Part shown: piece after piece, positions 21,993 through 34,253 of the stretch
Layout: each line of letters opens with the position of its first letter
Numbering within the stretch: the first letter of the stretch is position 1
Assembly (NCBI GenBank): GCA_023014335.1
Contig: JAECYW010000017.1
Location: 1,612,001-1,676,000 of the forward strand
Length of the DNA stretch: 64,000 bases
Origin: Galerina marginata
Taxonomy: Eukaryota > Basidiomycota > Agaricomycetes > Agaricales > Galerinaceae
Direction of reading: 5' to 3'
Program-made: the position numbers and the translations under genes
The notes under the pieces: generated by a model
What the model was told of the DNA's origin: nothing
Database searches by the model: none
Seen by the model: only the letters and a program-made list of their open reading frames with translations

Positions 21993-23754
21993 TCATAAAT
22001 TGTAGGGGTCCGCCAAATTCGCAAGGGTGTCGTCGATAGCCCTGGAACCCGTAGTTATCGTAGATATTGAAATCCAGCCCAGAGTTGTCGGCGAAATTGT
22101 GAATAGGGCCGCTGGTGCTGGACTCGACGACCTCGTAGGTGTAGTGCTTCCATTGCCATGTCGCCATTCGACTTGAACTCGGAGCCGCTTGCCCATGTCG
22201 TGTGTGTCTCGGTGGTGGTCTGGCTGTCCACCGTCCGCTCACCGCCCGAAAACAAGGGAAAGGCGGAGGTGGGAGAGGACTCGGACGACTCGGTGGTGCC
22301 GACGCTGTCCACGGGCGAGGGGAACGGCTCTGCGCCGTCTCTGTTGGAGGTACCAGGCATGGAAAACTTCAGTCCGGGAACGGTTCGAATTTTGGAACTT
22401 TTTGGTCCAAAAAGCGGCTCGAGGAGGGCTCGTCGGGAGCTGGGTAAGAGAGCTGGAGAGCGTAGAGCTCCGGACTGTCCACGCTAGCGGGCGGGGTGTC
22501 TACGGGGGACGAATCTGTGGATTCGGGCGGAGAGGTGTATATGGACTATTCAAAGAATGATCAGAATGAAATATATGCGGGGGTTGAAACATGGAGGCGT
22601 ACGTATTTATTGAGGATCTTTTCCAAGGCCTGGCCGAGCAGGTTCCACTCAAAGACCTTGAGATCCTTTTCGATATTGCGGGGTTTGGGGTCTGGAAAGT
22701 CCATGATACGCTGGAAAAAGTCGCTAAAGCCGGCCTTGTGCTTGGAGACGGTGGTGGGGCGGAGACCTTCCAAATTGCGCCTGATGCGATTCTTCTCCTC
22801 GACGGGAAAGTCGCCGTTTGTGAGACGCTCGAGGAGGTAAATGACGTCAACGGAGGTGACGTAGCAGGTATCGGACTGAGCGCGGTAGATGCAGGAGATG
22901 ACGCTGTCGTTTTCGCAGTATTCTTCCTGCAAGATGGGCTCGCAGGAGACGATGAGACGCCTGCCATCCTGGACCTTTGCGAAGCGGACGAGACGACGGC
23001 CAGCTGTGAGCTCCTGCTGTGTCCAGTCGACACAAACGGAAGCAAGGGGGGTAACGAGGATCGAGAATGGGGGTCTGGGCGTAGAGCTCGTCGTGATCGT
23101 GGGCCTGGGTGGTATTTTGTTTTGTGCGGACGAGAGAGTGAGCCTTCATGCGGCGGTGGAGACGGGTACTGCGCTGGGGAGAATTTGGGAAAGGAGAGCG
23201 TTCGACCATGCTCGGGGACGGTACGGGCATATGGCTATTGGCGCGTCTGCGAATGGTGGTGGTGGCGGTAGGGGTGGAAGCCGTTGGGGCAGTGTCGGGA
23301 ATCTGGAGTCTGGGGAGGTTATTCAAAGAGCGGGGGTTATTGGAAGTGCCTAGAGGGGCGGATTAAGTAAGTAAGAAAGGAGAAAGAGGAGGAAAAAAAT
23401 ACCGGGAGCCCAGTAGGAGAACTCGCCAAAGGTGACAGAGTCGAGGATGGCATTGTCCTCGCTGAGGGCCTGGACGGAGATGAGGACCTTTGTGTTTTGT
23501 GCGGCGCGGTCGAGAGGGGGGGCCAAGGCATGGAGCTGCCAGCGACCGTAGTCGACGGCGGGGAGGAGCCTGACCTTTGTGGGGACGGCCTTTGTGCCGA
23601 CGACGAGACGGACATACATGGCGTCTGCGAGGTCTGGGTGGAAGTGGATGCGGACGGTGATGGGGACGCCGCGCTCGCCCTCTGAGGGAGTGTAGCCGAG
23701 GACATGAATGATGCCTGTGGGGGACACGATGGGGGCAGAGTCTTGAGAAGCCAT
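21993..23754 (-). CDS. Medusa/Acr1-like developmental regulator
   Basis: Probable nuclear regulator. The ATG at 23754 starts MASQDSAPIVSPTG and a beta-rich region resembling an IPT/TIG fold (VLGYTPSEGERGVPITVRIH, FGEFSYWAPG). A GT-AG intron (about 23350-23402) joins a Ser/Pro-rich linker to the most conserved part: GRRLVRFAKVQDGRRLIVSC, SDTCYVTSVDVIYLLERL, FPVEEKNRIRRNLEGLRPTTVSKHK and FPDPKPRNIEKDLKVFEW. I recall this block from fungal proteins related to Aspergillus Medusa, by memory only. After an intron near 22560-22610 the C-terminus is low complexity and ends LANLADPYNL. Frame breaks near 23068, 22150 and 22060. Role in development is inferred from the family. Confidence 0.55.
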
Positions 23755-23861
23755 GCCGTCCCGATCGAGGAGGGGCGATCTTTAAAGCCACCCAGATCCG
23801 AAAGGGGCTTTTCCGCGTCTTATTGTGGGCGTGCTGGCCATATATGTAACGCCCCGTCTAT

Positions 23862-24756
23862 TTATGGACTACACCCAATATGCTCGCCCGCCCACCCGCT
23901 GCCCGTCCATCGCCGGCACCACCCCCGGCACATGGCCCTCCCCGGCCACCACCCGCCCGCACACCGCGCACCGCCCCACAAACACGTCCTCGTACGCCTC
24001 CACCAGCCCGACCGTCCTGCTGCAACTTGGCCTGCCCCGCCATTTCCAGCATCTTGTTCATCTGCTGCGACAGCTCCTGGTACACCGTGTACCCGGACTG
24101 CCCGTGGCCCTCCATCTGTCCCATCAGTAATGTAGCTGGCCCAGTAGAATATATTCACCTGTTCTCGCGGCCCAAATGCCCGGATAGGTCTCTACCACGA
24201 CGCGGTCTCCCTCGCCCCTTCCGACACCCATGTACACCGTCATCACGTCCGGAATCGCCAGCCGCACCATGTCGCCGCGTATCCGTATCTTGTTCTTGTG
24301 CGCTGCATTGTACGCACGTGCCCACGCCCCTAGCTGCTCCATTGTCACAGCGTCCTCTGAACACTCCGGGAGCACGGTCGTCCCCTTGCGCTCCTCTGCC
24401 ACATAGCCCTCTGGACTGCGTGTGCGCCTACTTGTTTCTCCTTTTTTTAATTTTTGCTTGTCTATATCGAGAACTTGAACTACTCACCTTTTCTTCCGCT
24501 TCAACCGCCGATGCTCCGTCCCGAGCCCACCAGCATCCGCTTTCAGACTCTCCTGCGCCCGAGATAGCGCTGCCTGCACCGCCGCTGACTGCACCAGCTC
24601 TCCTATCTCCTTCACCACCCCGAACGCGTCCCCCACCCTTTCGTTTCCCTTCATCTGCAGCAGCACCCGTGGGATCTGTCGCACCCGCTGCAGACGTCCA
24701 TGCACCTCCTCTAGCCGCTCAATCTCGTTCTTCAGCTCAACTGTTTCACCCATCAT
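23862..24756 (-). CDS. MED27: Mediator complex subunit 27-like
   Basis: Probable tail-module subunit of Mediator, linking activators to RNA polymerase II. The ATG at 24756 (or 24753) begins a coiled coil (VELKNEIERLEEVHGRLQRV). A GT-AG intron (about 24427-24486) joins a middle domain (SEDAVTMEQLGAWARAYN, RIRGDMVRLAIPDVM). The last exon holds YTVYQELSQQMNKMLEMA and then the C-terminal zinc module typical of Med27: a Tyr-rich helix (VEAYEDVF), CAVC, a Pro loop (GHVPGVV) and EHIGC with the final His and Cys. Frame breaks near 24020 and 23890, and the last splice junction is uncertain. GC-rich; the long open frame on the opposite strand is its shadow. Confidence 0.55.
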
Positions 24757-24965
24757 GACTGTTTAAACAATACCCTGTCACGCCCCTGTCACATCTACAT
24801 CATGTCCATACTCCAGCCCCTACTAGCCCTCCCCATCCGCCTCCAGTCTTCCCTACCAGGAATATCAGCACCCTCGATTCCCCGCCCGAGATTCGAAAGC
24901 TGTATCTATCATTCATAGACGTTATAGAGTTTACTTCCGACCCAATCTCCATTTTCTCAACCTAT

Positions 24966-25313
24966 TCAATTGTAAATATTTATATGACGCCATACAATGC
25001 CACTGACTCGATATCCACTCAGGCCAAGAGCTTCCAACACATTCTCCGCCTTGCTGAAATCGCCCTCCCCAAGCCAAAGCCCCACATCGCCCGTCTCGTC
25101 GCTCTCGTTTCCCTGTCCCACCAGAATACTTGAGCACCCCAAAGAGTAAGCCGCTTTTTGCGCCTTGATCGCCAGATCATAAAAGTACGCCTTTTCGGTG
25201 GGCATGTGTGCAAGCGGGTGCAGCAGCAAATGCGACGCGTCAAACACTAAATTGGACGACAGCCCAGCCAGCAGCTGCGCCGTCGCCGCTATCGGTTTCT
25301 CGTCGTGGTCCAT
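24966..25313 (-). CDS. Orphan 115-residue protein
   Basis: Intact single-exon frame from the ATG at 25313 to the stop at 24966. I do not recognise it. It begins MDHDEKPIAATAQLLAGLSS, followed by a hydrophobic, His-rich segment (SHLLLHPLAHMP), an Ala/Lys helix (KAQKAAYSLGCSS) and an acidic Gly-rich stretch (GNESDETGDVGLWLGEGD), ending IVWRHINIYN. The frame stays open upstream to 25391 but has only GTG there. It starts 83 bp from the divergent LETM1-domain gene, so the two probably share a promoter. No signal peptide or clear membrane helix. Confidence 0.45.
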   Translation of the reverse strand: MDHDEKPIAATAQLLAGLSSNLVFDASHLLLHPLAHMPTEKAYFYDLAIKAQKAAYSLGCSSILVGQGNESDETGDVGLWLGEGDFSKAENVLEALGLSGYRVSGIVWRHINIYN

Positions 25314-25396
25314 GGCAAAGAATGTGATGTGACGTGATCCGTGACCCCCGCTTAATTTTGCAATTCCCGTCACGGCTGTCCTCTTTTCCACAACTC

Positions 25397-26680
25397 ATGT
25401 TGCGCACCGTTGGGAGAGGCGTGTTGCGACACAGACTCCCCCCTTGCAATGTCCGTCTCTACTCCATCCCTGTCCCGTCCTCCGCCACCGACGGCAAGAA
25501 ACCCCCGCCCCCAATACCACCCATCAAGAAACCAAAGATCGACCTACGACCAGCTCCCATAAAGCCAAAGCCACCACCACCCTCGACCAAGGTCCCTCGT
25601 TCGTTCGTTGCAGCCACACCAAATCCACCCGCCACCCCAAAACTCTCCTCGGCAAAGCAGGAAGTCCTGCACGACCTCCAAGAGGCCGAAGCACACGGCA
25701 TCCTCACTCCACCTCCCCCAGACGCGAACTGGTTCAAACGCACTCTCCACCAGGCTATCCAGCTCCTGGTCTGTCCTCGCAATCATCACCCCGTATCTCC
25801 AGCTCACCTTTAATTCCTTAGAAATTCTACTTTCGTGGTGTCAAGCTTATCTTCAGCCGTCGGAAAGAGATAGCCCTCATCAAAGCCCGCGTCAAGGCAG
25901 GCGGCGTGCCACTCACGCGGTCCGAGTTCCGTCTTATAGAGACGCAGAAGGATGACATCAACAAGTACGCCTGTTTCTCCTCAGGCCCACTTTCTCTGAT
26001 GCTGATATTCCCGCAGAGTCGTTCCTTCCTAGTCATCGCCCTCATTCTCGAGGAAGTCATCCCCCTCATAGCCATCTACGCCCCCTTCATGCTTCCCTCA
26101 ACCTGCATTCTTCCCTCCCAGCGACAGCGCATCGAGGCTAAACGCTGCTGAGAAAGCCCAGTCCTTCGCGTCGCAATACTACACCGTCTACGCCGAGCTC
26201 AAGCGCGCCGAGCAGCCTGCAGGCTTCCTCCCCCTCGAGGCCCTGCGTCAGGTGGAGACCGCACCAACGGCGGTATGCGGGTATGTGCATTTTTCTTCCC
26301 ATCACTTAGTCCCTTTCTAATTCGACTTGCAGGCTTCTGGGTCTTTCCACCATTGGCTTCGACGCCCTCCGGATACGACGCCTTCGTCGCCATCTCGAGT
26401 TTATCACAAAGGATGACCAGCTTCTCTTGCAGGACAAGCGCACTCTATCACAACGCGAGCTGGTAGAAGCCCTCGAGGAGCGTGGAATGTACGTCTCTGC
26501 CTTTTTGGCCTCATTTACTTGATTGTTGAAATTCATGGAATAGCACATCCACCAATGTCGCACTATAATGACCTCCAAGCCCGTCTATCGCGGTGGCTAG
26601 AAGCCGTAACGGACACGAGCACGGGGGTCGACGACACCGCCCTAGCACGCCGGCTATCGCTTGTCGTGTCCAATCGGTAA
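25397..26680 (+). CDS. LETM1-domain mitochondrial inner-membrane protein
   Basis: Related to Mdm38/Ylh47/LETM1, which act in mitochondrial K+/H+ homeostasis and bind mitoribosomes. The ATG at 25397 opens a presequence (MLRTVGRGVLRHRLPP), then a Pro/Lys-rich linker. After an intron (about 25769-25822) comes KFYFRGVKLIFSRRKEIALI and LTRSEFRLIETQKDDINK, then the single membrane helix FLVIALILEEVIPLIAIYAP, APFMLPST, and the ribosome-binding LETM1 domain: LLGLSTIGFDALRIRRLRRH, LSQRELVEALEERG, LQARLSRWLEA. Ends at the TAA at 26678. Frame breaks near 26020, 26150 and 26545. Shorter than canonical LETM1; no EF hand. Confidence 0.82.
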
Positions 26681-26796
26681 CGATAATTGTAGAAACGACA
26701 TTGCATGTCCAATACTTAATTTAGATTAAGATTAATACAGACTAACTTAGCTACCTACATCTGTTTTATCACCACCCACTCATTCTATTTATCTAC

Positions 26797-29700
26797 TTAC
26801 GCCATGCGTGCCCGTACATACGCTAGTGTCTGCCATCCCCGCATCCCAGATGGCCGCATCATGATCGCCCGCTGGGCCCTCCGCAGCGCATCACGTCTTC
26901 CCCCTCCTTCCTCTTCCCCGGAAGAAGCCTGCGCAACCGCCTGGATGCAAAGCGTCTCCGTGACCGCCTCTGCCGATTTGCCCGACGCATCAGCACCGCC
27001 GACACCGGCCAAAAGAGCCAGGGCATCGTTGTTTCGCTGCCCGCTCTGCACGATCAGGGAGGCAAGCCTATTCCGCTGACTCAGGTTCGCCGGCTCGGCG
27101 CTGACCGCATGCTGCGCGATGGAGATCGCTTGCTGCGTTTCCTCCTGCGCGTTAAAAAGGGGGAAACATCATGCATCCGTTAGCACAATGAGTACAATGA
27201 ATTCAAGGGCGGATAGATTATGTCATTCAATGAATGCCGAGGAATGATGAGGAAAAGATGACAAGGATTAAGAATTTAAGATTAGGAAGATAAGAACTTA
27301 AGAAATGTACCTGGGCAAGGTGGTGCTGGATCAGCAGATAGTCCACGTGTCGTTGTGGGTCCAGTTTGTGCTTTTGGTCAATAGGGAGCGAGAGTATCTC
27401 CGAGAGGGCAGCGTCCACCAGACCATCGTCATTGGTGAGGATGCCCATCCCTGCAAGAGTGTTGATGGCAGTCAAGTTTTCCGGGTCAGATGCAATGCTA
27501 GAGGTTGACGAGTAAATCACATCAGGGAATTAAGTATCCAGGATGGGAATGCTTACCATTCCAATAACCGCGTTTTGGCAGTCTCCTTCGCGTCATCTGT
27601 GCCAATGGCCCACAGTGTCTGCGCCAGCACGATTGTGACTTGCCCACGGAGCACAAGGTCATCCCCAGCACTCGCAAGCCCAGTCTCCAATGTCTCCAAC
27701 GCATTCTCCAGACTCCCCTGAAAAAAATGCGCCAGGCCCAACCCTAGATGTGCTTGCACCGTCAAATGCCAGCGTCGGGACCATCTTCTGCGCCTTTCTC
27801 CGTCAGAAGCCCGAGCGTGCTCTCGAAAAATGCCATGCTCTCAGCGTAAGCACCCTGTGACAATTTGAGCCGGCCCAGAGTCGCGTTAGCGATGCAGTAT
27901 CTCCGCTCTACCTCTGGGTCCTCTGATTCTTCGTACGCTGTCTCCAGTATTCCGATAGCACGATGGACGAGCTCGTCTCCGAGCGACAAGTGCCCCAGCC
28001 GTTCGCATACGAGAGAAAGAAGGTGTAGGCCTGATGCATCTTGCGGCCGATTTTGACAATAGCGATTAAGCATGAAAAATGCAGGCAAAAGTGCGTCCTG
28101 CACTTGGTCCGTGCGCTGTAGTTTCTGCCTCGCATTGAACTCCTTGGCTGCAAACTCGTAGTCTGCTTGTGGCTGGCAAAATAATGAGCCAGGATAGAAG
28201 ACATGATAATAACTGGCAAAGACTTACCACTGGTGTCGGCAACCCGACAGCATGCTCGAGCAGCAACAGCGCATCCGCATCATCGCCGTTAGCCCTGGCA
28301 ATCAAGAACTGACCGACCCATGCTAGTGTATTGTCAGGATCGAGTACTTGTGCAGCGATACAGTGCATCGTTGGCCAATTTCACGTCACCATGATAGAAA
28401 TACAGCAGTCCAAGGTTGATCCAGGTCTTCGCGTTTTTGGAATCGATCTCCAGTGCCTTGATATAGGCGTGCTGGGCGGCTCTGGCATGCGAAACGAGGT
28501 AGGCGTTGCCCAATGCTACCCAGTAAACGTCAATCAAAGGATCGAGGTGCAAGGCCTTTTTCAAAAATTCGATGACCTTCTCTTTTGCAGTGGAAATATC
28601 CGCCGATGGAGGTGCCTTTGTAGTCCAAGCTTGGAGGGCTACACTGAGGTCATACCACGCGCCTGAGTTGGTGGTTTGGTTGAGCGAATAAAGGGAGATT
28701 TGACAAAGACATGCATGGATAGCCGCTGCGATGACCTGTAATCCCAAAGGACTGTCTTGTTGAAATAATGGAACAGAGACAATCTTCTCCACTTGCTCTC
28801 CAACATCCTGGGGTGGGGGGAAAGGTATAGCCCGCAACGCTGCCCGCACATTGTTCTCGTCATTGTAAACGGAGAACCAGGATAATTGGAAGGCAGAATC
28901 TGCGACGATCTTCCACGCTATTGTGCGGAAACCAGGGACGCGTTTGATCATGTCGAGTGCTACATTTATCCCACTGACAAACGTTTCCTCCGCGCGGATC
29001 TGGAACCCATCGGAGATCTCTGAACGGCCAAGATCTAGGTGGGCCTGTGCGAGCATTGCGAGAATGCCAGCCTCGTCTGGGCGCGAATTTCGGATTGTTT
29101 TCAGAATAACGATAGCCTCGTCGAAGAGACCCATGCATTGTTTCACGTCTGCAATAAAGTAGGAACATAACCAGTCGCCCGGGTTGAGTTCGAGTGCATG
29201 ATTTAGAGCCTTCAAGGCAGCTACGTGCCTTCCAGCCTTGTTATACGCCTCACCAAGGCGAACCCAAAGAGGCTGGTCATCTGGTTCGACCCTAAGAGCG
29301 ATCTGGAAAGCTTGTATAGCCGCTGGATAGTCCTTGTAGTGCTATATACCGTTGATTAATGTCTATTTCAAAGTCATCATATCTTACTCACAAATTTCAC
29401 GATACCAATGGCTTTCCAAGCCCAAGAATTTGTAGGCAGGTATCGACTAGATGCATCTAATTCGGTTTTGGCCAATCCTGCATTAAGGCCCCCTTCTCCG
29501 TCAATGGTTCGCTGCGCAACCACCTCTACTAAATCCCATTCTCTGTCGTTAGCGAAGCCCTCTGCCAGACGGCGCGCTGCAAAAGTCTCGCGGGCATCCA
29601 GTTCAAACGCCTTCTGAAAACATTTTGAAGCCCTAATAGGATCCGGAGGTAAAGAGTGCTCGAGGTAATATATTCCAAGAGACGTGAACGCCGGCGCAAA

Positions 29701-31935
29701 CTCGGAATATTGCTTGAGAGAGCTAATGAAATACTTGTAGGCTGATTGTATACTGGAACCTATCAAAAACCGGTCAGCATCGCATGACTAAAGGGGATGT
29801 CAATTTACCAACCACCAATGTCCATATTACATCTTCCAATCCGCCATAAACACCGAGCGCGATCAGAATCGAGGTTCGGTCCCTCCACGCTATTTAGGAT
29901 GTCCAATACGCGCTGAAGGCCTTGCAATCCGTCCTTAGAACGTCCTAGCTGGCACAGACACCAAGCGCATTCTTCTCTGGCTCGCAAACCTGACTCGGTA
30001 TTTTCTGACAACAGAGACGACACTTGATCGAACACAACTGCCGCTTCTTCCCACTTTGAAGCTGCTTGTAAAATAAAGGCCCGACCGACCAAAGCGGTCG
30101 TATTTTGGGGAGAACGACCTAGGATTTCATCAACGATACGGGTTGCCTCTGCATGATGCTTGGGAGGGAAGAAATGTACAAGCGAGGAAGCAAGGATCGT
30201 TTGAAGCCCGGTCCGAGTTCTGTAGAGCGGTGAACACTGGAATGGGTACAAAATTATCCGCAACCTTACTTGGATAGCATTTTCCCAGTGTCAGATTCTA
30301 ATCGGTTCAACTTCTGCAAGCCCTGCTTTGATGTTTTAATTGCGTTTTCGTGATCGGATTCGGTAAGGTATACATCCCCTGATAATCGACTTGCGATGAT
30401 GCTATCAGGGAGAGTTAAAGAGGCATTCTGTTCGTAGATTAATTTGCGATCACAAAAACTGTGACACGGGTCCTACCAATATAGTATCCACCGGATCTTC
30501 GTCATTTGCATTGAAGATTTCTTCGGTCTCCTCGTCGTTTGATAACCTTTCGCCCTTATAGGCAAAATAACCAATAAAAAGCGATGCCAGGGCCGAATCT
30601 GGAAACAATTTAATGTATTCTCGCACATGTCCTCGATCATATTCAGCTACATAGGAGATTCAATCTTCTCTCAAACAAAAAAACTGTGCAGCTTACATGG
30701 ATCTTCACAATCTTTCGTTTCAAAGTATAATTTCCAGCCCAAGTCATCTGGCTTGTGGAGCAGGATGATGCCCTCAACGAGTTCATCCAACTCGGTAGAA
30801 ACTTGAAGTTTGAGAGCTTCGTTCGAAGGAGGTATCGAGTAAAGATATTCTTGCTTATAGCGAAGTTGTTTGGTTTCTATTTCGCTGCGCAGGTCGTCCG
30901 AGGTATTCGGATGATTGAGAATGGAACCATATAGAGATGGTAACTAACCGCTCCTTAGCGCCATATCATAGACCGATCCAATGAGACGTACCCGTGATTT
31001 GCTGAATATTTCATTGAAGACCTCCTTTCTCAGTTGTCCAGGGCCCGATACTCCAAGACGCGTCCTGCGTTTCTCGATCTCTCGCTTCATTGTATTCTCC
31101 TCGTACGATTCTGTTAGAGATATGATTTCTTCAAGGACACGGAATCCGTTGTGAACAGCATCTTGGGCCACGTATGTTGTTGTTTCTGTTGGATTGGTGG
31201 GATCGGGCTGCGGAAGAGTTGAAAGAAGTGGATACACAGTCGATTCTGGAAGATAATATGAAAGGCCAACTATCAACTGGAATCAAATTCAGACTAGCTC
31301 TGTATAATAAATGCATTTTTTCGTTCACCTGAGTTGGGGTCCCATGCTTCCGATACAAGGCTATCAGTTTTTGCAAAGTTTCTGCGCATTTGATAGCATC
31401 CTGCCTAGTTTCGCGTTTAAATCGACAATATTCAAGCCAGGTAGGAAGCTTACGATTGAGTGAATAGGTTCAGGAGTTGTATAAGAGTATTCGCCTGCTT
31501 ATCCCATTCTTCCCGACGCTCATAAAAGTTAGCTATGCCCTTGAAAGCAAGAGTGTTTAATCCAAACCCTTTCCCGAAAATTAAAATGCAAATACCTGCC
31601 ACGCAAGGGGCTGGGTGGAATTCAGCTCTGTGGCTTTCCGGTATATCTTGGTGTTAAATTAGACTGGAAATAGTTTGGGTCATCGAGTGTGTTTGGGAAA
31701 TTACTCGCTCGCTTGCATCGAAATCTCCGAGCTCCAACAAAGCCAAGGCCAGAAAAACGTGTCTAAAGTGATACTCAGCAGGAAAGCGGAACAAATAGGC
31801 TTCAGACAAAACTAACGCGTTATAATTCTCCGGTTCAAAATCCAAAACCAAGGATGCTTCTCTTTTTGCGGTAGCATAATCCTTTTTTGAGATAGAGTCT
31901 CGGGCAGTCTTGAGGTGGGCCTTTGTGAAAGACAT
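26797..31935 (-). CDS. SKI3: Superkiller protein 3, TPR scaffold of the Ski complex
   Basis: Scaffold of the cytoplasmic Ski2-Ski3-Ski8 complex that feeds mRNA to the exosome for 3'-5' decay. ATG at 31935. The start (LKTARDSISKKDYATAKREA, LVLDFEPENYNALV, VFLALALLELGDF) matches the Ski3 N-terminus, and TPR repeats continue over ~1,350 residues: for example LNHALELNPGDWLCSYFIAD, KALEIDSKNAKTWINLGLLY, LDPDNTLAWVGQF, ANATLGRLKLSQG. About twenty exons on the minus strand; the largest is at about 28.35-29.2 kb. The last exon ends RAIMMRPSGMRGWQTLAYVR, near 26797. Frame breaks near 28354 (one extra) and 27768 (one short or two extra). Confidence 0.85.
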
Positions 31936-32290
31936 ATCGATGCGTACCGTCGGTTCTTCAGTTCAGTAGTATGATACAGTAGACATGTTTCACGTTGGTT
32001 TCGTGAGCACCCAGCGCTGCCGCAGGAAAGCAGGACGATCAGAATCATCAGATCTTGTTTACGTAAGCGGCTTTCAAGGGTCGACCCACATACAATGATT
32101 AGGACAACAATCCTCTTCCAAAATTCGAATAGCAAACATGGCGTGGCGACAGGGGATAAATATACAAGTTATTGATCTATGATACAATTGTGACAGTAAG
32201 TTAAAGTGATAATGATACAGATAAGGTTCCCTTTGACTTCCAAGTAATGAAAACGGTATGTTGATGGTATAGGTACTATGTGGGTATCAA
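31936..32290. other. Intergenic, no supported gene
   Basis: 5' flank of SKI3 and 3' flank of the phosphatase gene, both minus strand. AT-rich around 32150-32280. No gene or RNA seen. Confidence 0.5.
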
Positions 32291-33785
32291 TCAGACTGAC
32301 ATAGAATCATCTTGTAAAGTCCGCAAGCCGTCGCTGCGTAGGTGATCGACATAGTCCACCAAGAATTTGACTTGTTCGTAAGTCTCAATTGCCTTCATGC
32401 TTCGTCGCCTTCTTACGAGCGCGATCACTTTCTCAACGAAGAGTAGTGTGCTGTGGTCCTGAAGAGTATCTCCTGTCGGGCATCGCGGGTCTAGCCAACC
32501 ACAAAGTCCTAGCCGAATCATCCAGCAGCAGGCAATCACGCCTGCACGGCCAACTCCACCACGGCAATGCACCAAAATGGGGATGCCTCGGAGAGAATAC
32601 CTGTGGATGAGGTCAAGTAGATGAACGTCGAGGCAGGGCGATGATATTGGGGGCAGGCCTTCTGGAATTGGCAGGCTGCGGGAGCTCAGTGCATATCTTA
32701 ACAGAAAATCGCTGGACATACCGAAGAACATCGATTCCGATTTTTTTTGCACTATGCTCATATTCAGACCACGGAGCGCCGAGAAAATCCAGTTCGTTAT
32801 TATCCAAACAACTGGATCAAGGCAGTATGAGCGGCAGTCAAACCCATCCACAAAAAGACGAACCAAACTATGCACCCAACACCAAGTTCTTTCATTCTCT
32901 TGAGGTCGGTTTCAAGATCTCTACAGACACCACTTCTCCCTTTGACGGGTCCGTCGAGTCTCACTGCAGACAAAATCAGATTTGTTGACAAATATTCAGC
33001 TAAAAGCATACCCTTCTTCCCTGGACACGAAGAAAGAAACAGATTTCCAATTAAAAAAGTAGAGGCAGTATCGGTGGATTGAGAAGAAACACGACTATGA
33101 GTGCGAGTCCATCCTGCAGTCCAAGTAGCCAGAGTCGGGGGTGCTATTGGTGTTATTGTGGGAGGTGGAGGTGGAGTATACTGAAATGTGCGACTCGGCG
33201 GCTGAAAATGGTAAATATCAGGAACTTGGGTCGTCCGAGATGGCCGAAAAGGTATCGGGGAAGGTATTTTCATTGAAAGGGAGAGGGATACACTGGTTTC
33301 GGGAATAAAGGCTGTAATAATACTGCTCTTGACTTGGTCAGGGGTTTCATTCGCGCGCTTATCTATGCCAGTGCTAATGGCAGCCTGAAGCGCGTCGGTT
33401 ACATGGGATCGGGTACGAAGGTGATTGGCTCCGGCTTGCATTGTCAAAGTGGAGAAGAGTGGGGCAGGGGCAGGGCGGTTGGAGTGAATTCTTGAGTCGC
33501 GTAGGTTTGAGAGACGATCCAAAGTGAAGGAGGGCGGTATCTCGAGCAAGGTAGGGAGATCAACAGACGAAGACAAGAGGCCATGGGACGAAATGAGGGC
33601 CACCAAGTCGGGAGGAATCATCATCGAGATGCTGCAGACGTCATTAGTGAGTGCGACATTAGCAAGGGCGAGAGAGACTTTATCGGGTGGGACACGGAGG
33701 TCTTGAGAGAAGGACACCTGGGTGGAGAGGGACAGAGCGGCTCTGACATGGCGGCCATAATTTCGTCGTGGAGATTGACGGGCAT
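32291..33785 (-). CDS. Dual-specificity / tyrosine protein phosphatase with a long N-terminal region
   Basis: Cysteine-dependent phosphatase. The P-loop is VHCRGGVGRAG (HC-x5-R), followed by CCWMIRLGLCGW and a C-terminal helix with ETYEQVKFLVDYVDHL. Ahead of it: GVCRDLETDLKRMKELGVGC, NNELDFLGAPWSEYEHSA and LPIPEGLPP, the usual general-acid loop area; these are joined across introns near 32700, 32850 and 32985. The N-terminal ~250 residues are Ser/Pro/Thr-rich with a conserved-looking start (MPVNLHDEIMAAM, VSFSQDLRVPPDKVSLALAN). ATG at 33785 chosen; a further upstream exon cannot be excluded. One frame break near 33745. Substrate unknown; the loop resembles CDKN3/Cdc14-type enzymes, a weak inference. 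Confidence 0.72.
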
Positions 33786-34253
33786 GGCGACGGGATCAGA
33801 GGGCCACCAGGCGGGGGACTGTGCGTCTATGAGCTGACGTTGGCGCAACTGATTGAACTGGTCTGGCAGGTGGAGTGACAGGGGGAAATAGCGGACAGGA
33901 CAACCTGGGAGAACTCAGAGACGGTAGCAGACAGAGACGAGATTAGCTGACCGTTGGCGCCAAATTTTGAGCGGCTGTACTCGCTGGAGTGGTGCTGAGA
34001 GGCGAGAAGGGCCAGCTATGCAGCATAAGAGAGGAATGGGACTGCAGAAACAAAATAGACACACCCGTTCTTGCATGATCGTTGGAGCCAAGTGATGAAC
34101 AGTAGCAGTGCTGCACGTGGCCGCCTTGGCAGTTCTCTTGTTTCTTCCCAGCACCGCTCTCTACCTCTCCCCTTACTGCTAGCAGCCTGGCTCAGCTGCA
34201 AGTATTCCCTTCACGGTCCTTTCCTCTATTATATTCCCCTTCTTTTGTCATCC
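33786..34253. other. Divergent promoter region
   Basis: Shared 5' region of the phosphatase and chitin synthase genes. An upstream in-frame stretch on the minus strand (LPDQFNQLRQRQLIDA) may be a 5' exon of the phosphatase. Pyrimidine-rich near 34150-34250 on the plus strand, as in fungal promoters. Confidence 0.4.

Noticed and set aside
22496..23353. Plus-strand open frames over the Medusa-like gene
   Set aside because: Shadows of a GC-rich coding strand; the minus strand carries the conserved blocks.
23880..24758. Plus-strand open frame of 292 codons, Pro/Ala/Ser-rich
   Set aside because: It is the antisense of the GC-rich Med27-like gene, which has coiled coil and zinc ligands on the minus strand.
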